Shown: piece by piece, positions 63,244 through 64,000 of the stretch | How positions within the stretch are numbered: position 1 is the first letter of the stretch | How the letters are laid out: each line of letters starts with the position of its first letter | NCBI RefSeq assembly: GCF_000761245.1 | Contig: NZ_AWOR01000047.1 | Coordinates: 1 to 64,000, forward strand | Reading direction: 5' to 3' | Length of the DNA: 64,000 bases | Origin: Comamonas testosteroni | GTDB lineage: Bacteria; Pseudomonadota; Gammaproteobacteria; Burkholderiales; Burkholderiaceae_C | Program-made: the position numbers and the translations under genes | Notes under the pieces: model-generated | Told to the model about the DNA's origin: nothing | Databases searched by the model: none | What the model saw: only the letters and a program-made list of their open reading frames with translations

Positions 63244-64000
63244 ATGTTTCGACGACCCCTGTTTGCACTGGCCGCCGTTGCCAGCCTGTGCGCCCCTGCG
63301 CTGTCCGCCCACGCCGAGGACATCACGCTCTACACCACCCGTGAACCGGCTCTGATCCAGCCCTTGCTGGCTGCCTTCACGGCGCAGACCAAGATCGGCG
63401 TGAAGACGGTGTTCGTCAAGGACGGCCTGCTGGAGCGCGTCAAGGCCGAAGGTCAGCGCTCGCCTGCCGACGTGCTGATGACGGTGGATATCGGCAATCT
63501 GCTGGATCTGGTGGACGGTGGCGTGACGCAGCCCGTCAAGTCCAGCGCGCTGGAGGCGGCCATCCCGGCCCAGCTTCGCGCCGCAGACAACCAGTGGTTT
63601 GCGCTGTCCATGCGGGCCCGCGTGCTGTATGCCGAAAAGGACATGAAGATCGGCGCCTTCCGCTATGAAGACCTGGCCAAGCCGCAGTTCAAGGGCAAGG
63701 TCTGCAGCCGTGCCGGCCAGCACCCGTACAACACGGCGCTGATTGCCGCCATGATTGCCCATGACGGTGAAGCCAAGACCGAACAGTGGCTCAAGGGCGT
63801 CAAGGCCAATCTGGCGCGCAAGGCCACGGGCGGCGACCGCGATGTGGCGCGCGACATTCTGGGCGGCATCTGCGATGTGGGCCTGGCCAACACCTATTAC
63901 GTGGGCCATATGAAGGCGGCCAAGGAAGGTACGGACGCACGCAAGTGGGGCGATGCCATCAAGGTCATCAAGCCTACTTTCAACGATCCCAAGAGCGGCA
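63244..64000 (+). CDS. Ferric-iron ABC transporter substrate-binding protein (FbpA/FutA type), 3' truncated
   Basis: The visible 252 codons have a signal peptide (MFRRPLFALAAVASLCAPAL, cleavage near SAHA) and the Fe(3+)-binding protein pattern: ITLYTTREPALIQPLLAAF, SPADVLMTVDIGNL, RARVLYAEKD, GKVCSRAGQHPYN and GICDVGLANTYYVG. The tandem Tyr in NTYYVG is the iron-ligand pair. The gene runs off the window at 64000; family length is about 340 residues. The start at 63244 follows GGAG. The upstream Fur-like box suggests iron repression; permease and ATPase genes are expected beyond the window. Confidence 0.88.
   Translation, partial: MFRRPLFALAAVASLCAPALSAHAEDITLYTTREPALIQPLLAAFTAQTKIGVKTVFVKDGLLERVKAEGQRSPADVLMTVDIGNLLDLVDGGVTQPVKSSALEAAIPAQLRAADNQWFALSMRARVLYAEKDMKIGAFRYEDLAKPQFKGKVCSRAGQHPYNTALIAAMIAHDGEAKTEQWLKGVKANLARKATGGDRDVARDILGGICDVGLANTYYVGHMKAAKEGTDARKWGDAIKVIKPTFNDPKSG

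Overview
The window looks like a chromosomal segment of a betaproteobacterium of the family Comamonadaceae, most likely Comamonas or a close relative. This is an inference from the high-GC coding bias, the PhaM-type granule protein, two Bug/TctC-type solute-binding proteins, the ornithine-lipid gene, and an intergenic repeat style typical of that family. The content is mostly core and catabolic. No insertion sequence with a transposase, prophage, plasmid gene, CRISPR array or rRNA was seen. A tRNA 3' end with its terminator opens the window, and a truncated iron-transport gene closes it.

Layout. 1-9750: tRNA end, then the translationally coupled recC-recB-recD operon. 9751-14664: a glyoxalase-fold protein, a glutathione S-transferase, a DUF2946/PCuAC copper pair, a PhaM-like protein and a FIST sensor protein. 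14879-20266: a minus-strand group with a tandem carboxymuconolactone-decarboxylase-fold protein, a flavin monooxygenase, a TctC binding protein, a YXWGXW protein and an XRE regulator. 20380-28236: membrane and lipid functions (a CREST-type protein and an MFS-PlsC fusion), several exported proteins of unknown function, a zinc-ribbon membrane protein and a MASE1-GGDEF diguanylate cyclase. 28509-30763: tgt, a universal stress protein and an unknown gene. 30850-39417: a complete-looking catabolic island. It has a divergent MarR regulator, a fused aminobenzoyl-CoA-type monooxygenase/reductase, SDR, enoyl-CoA hydratase, acyl-CoA dehydrogenase, aryl-CoA ligase, thioesterase and Rid protein, and ends in a strong terminator. 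39545-44030: SGNH lipoprotein, outer-membrane phospholipase A, small lipoprotein and Rep helicase. 44308-46506: a four-gene small GTPase/Roadblock operon. 46581-54678: AEC transporter, L-asparaginase, priA, hemE, an OlsB-type acyltransferase and a membrane protein. 55027-62958: VOC protein, DsbD, MATE exporter, creatininase-family amidohydrolase, a second TctC protein, an unknown protein and a histidine phosphatase. 63102-64000: a Fur-like box, a terminator-like leader and the start of a ferric-iron binding protein.

Functional themes. DNA repair and replication restart are well represented (RecBCD, Rep, PriA). A priA upstream region of about 660 bp carries three consensus DnaA boxes and an AT-rich tract. 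The aryl-CoA island fits the aerobic CoA-thioester route for 2-aminobenzoate (anthranilate) or a related amino/hydroxybenzoate. The least-described module is the GTPase/Roadblock operon, which pairs an odd GTPase with two different Roadblock proteins and an unknown partner.

The other striking layer is repetitive DNA. There are two copies of a 76-77 bp inverted-terminal-repeat element (MITE-like). A GC-rich repeat of about 75-105 bp occurs six times, always in the same orientation directly after a stop codon. A third family, with core TTGATAGCTGCTAGCGCTTG, sits between genes and also appears inside the signal-peptide codons of two exported proteins.
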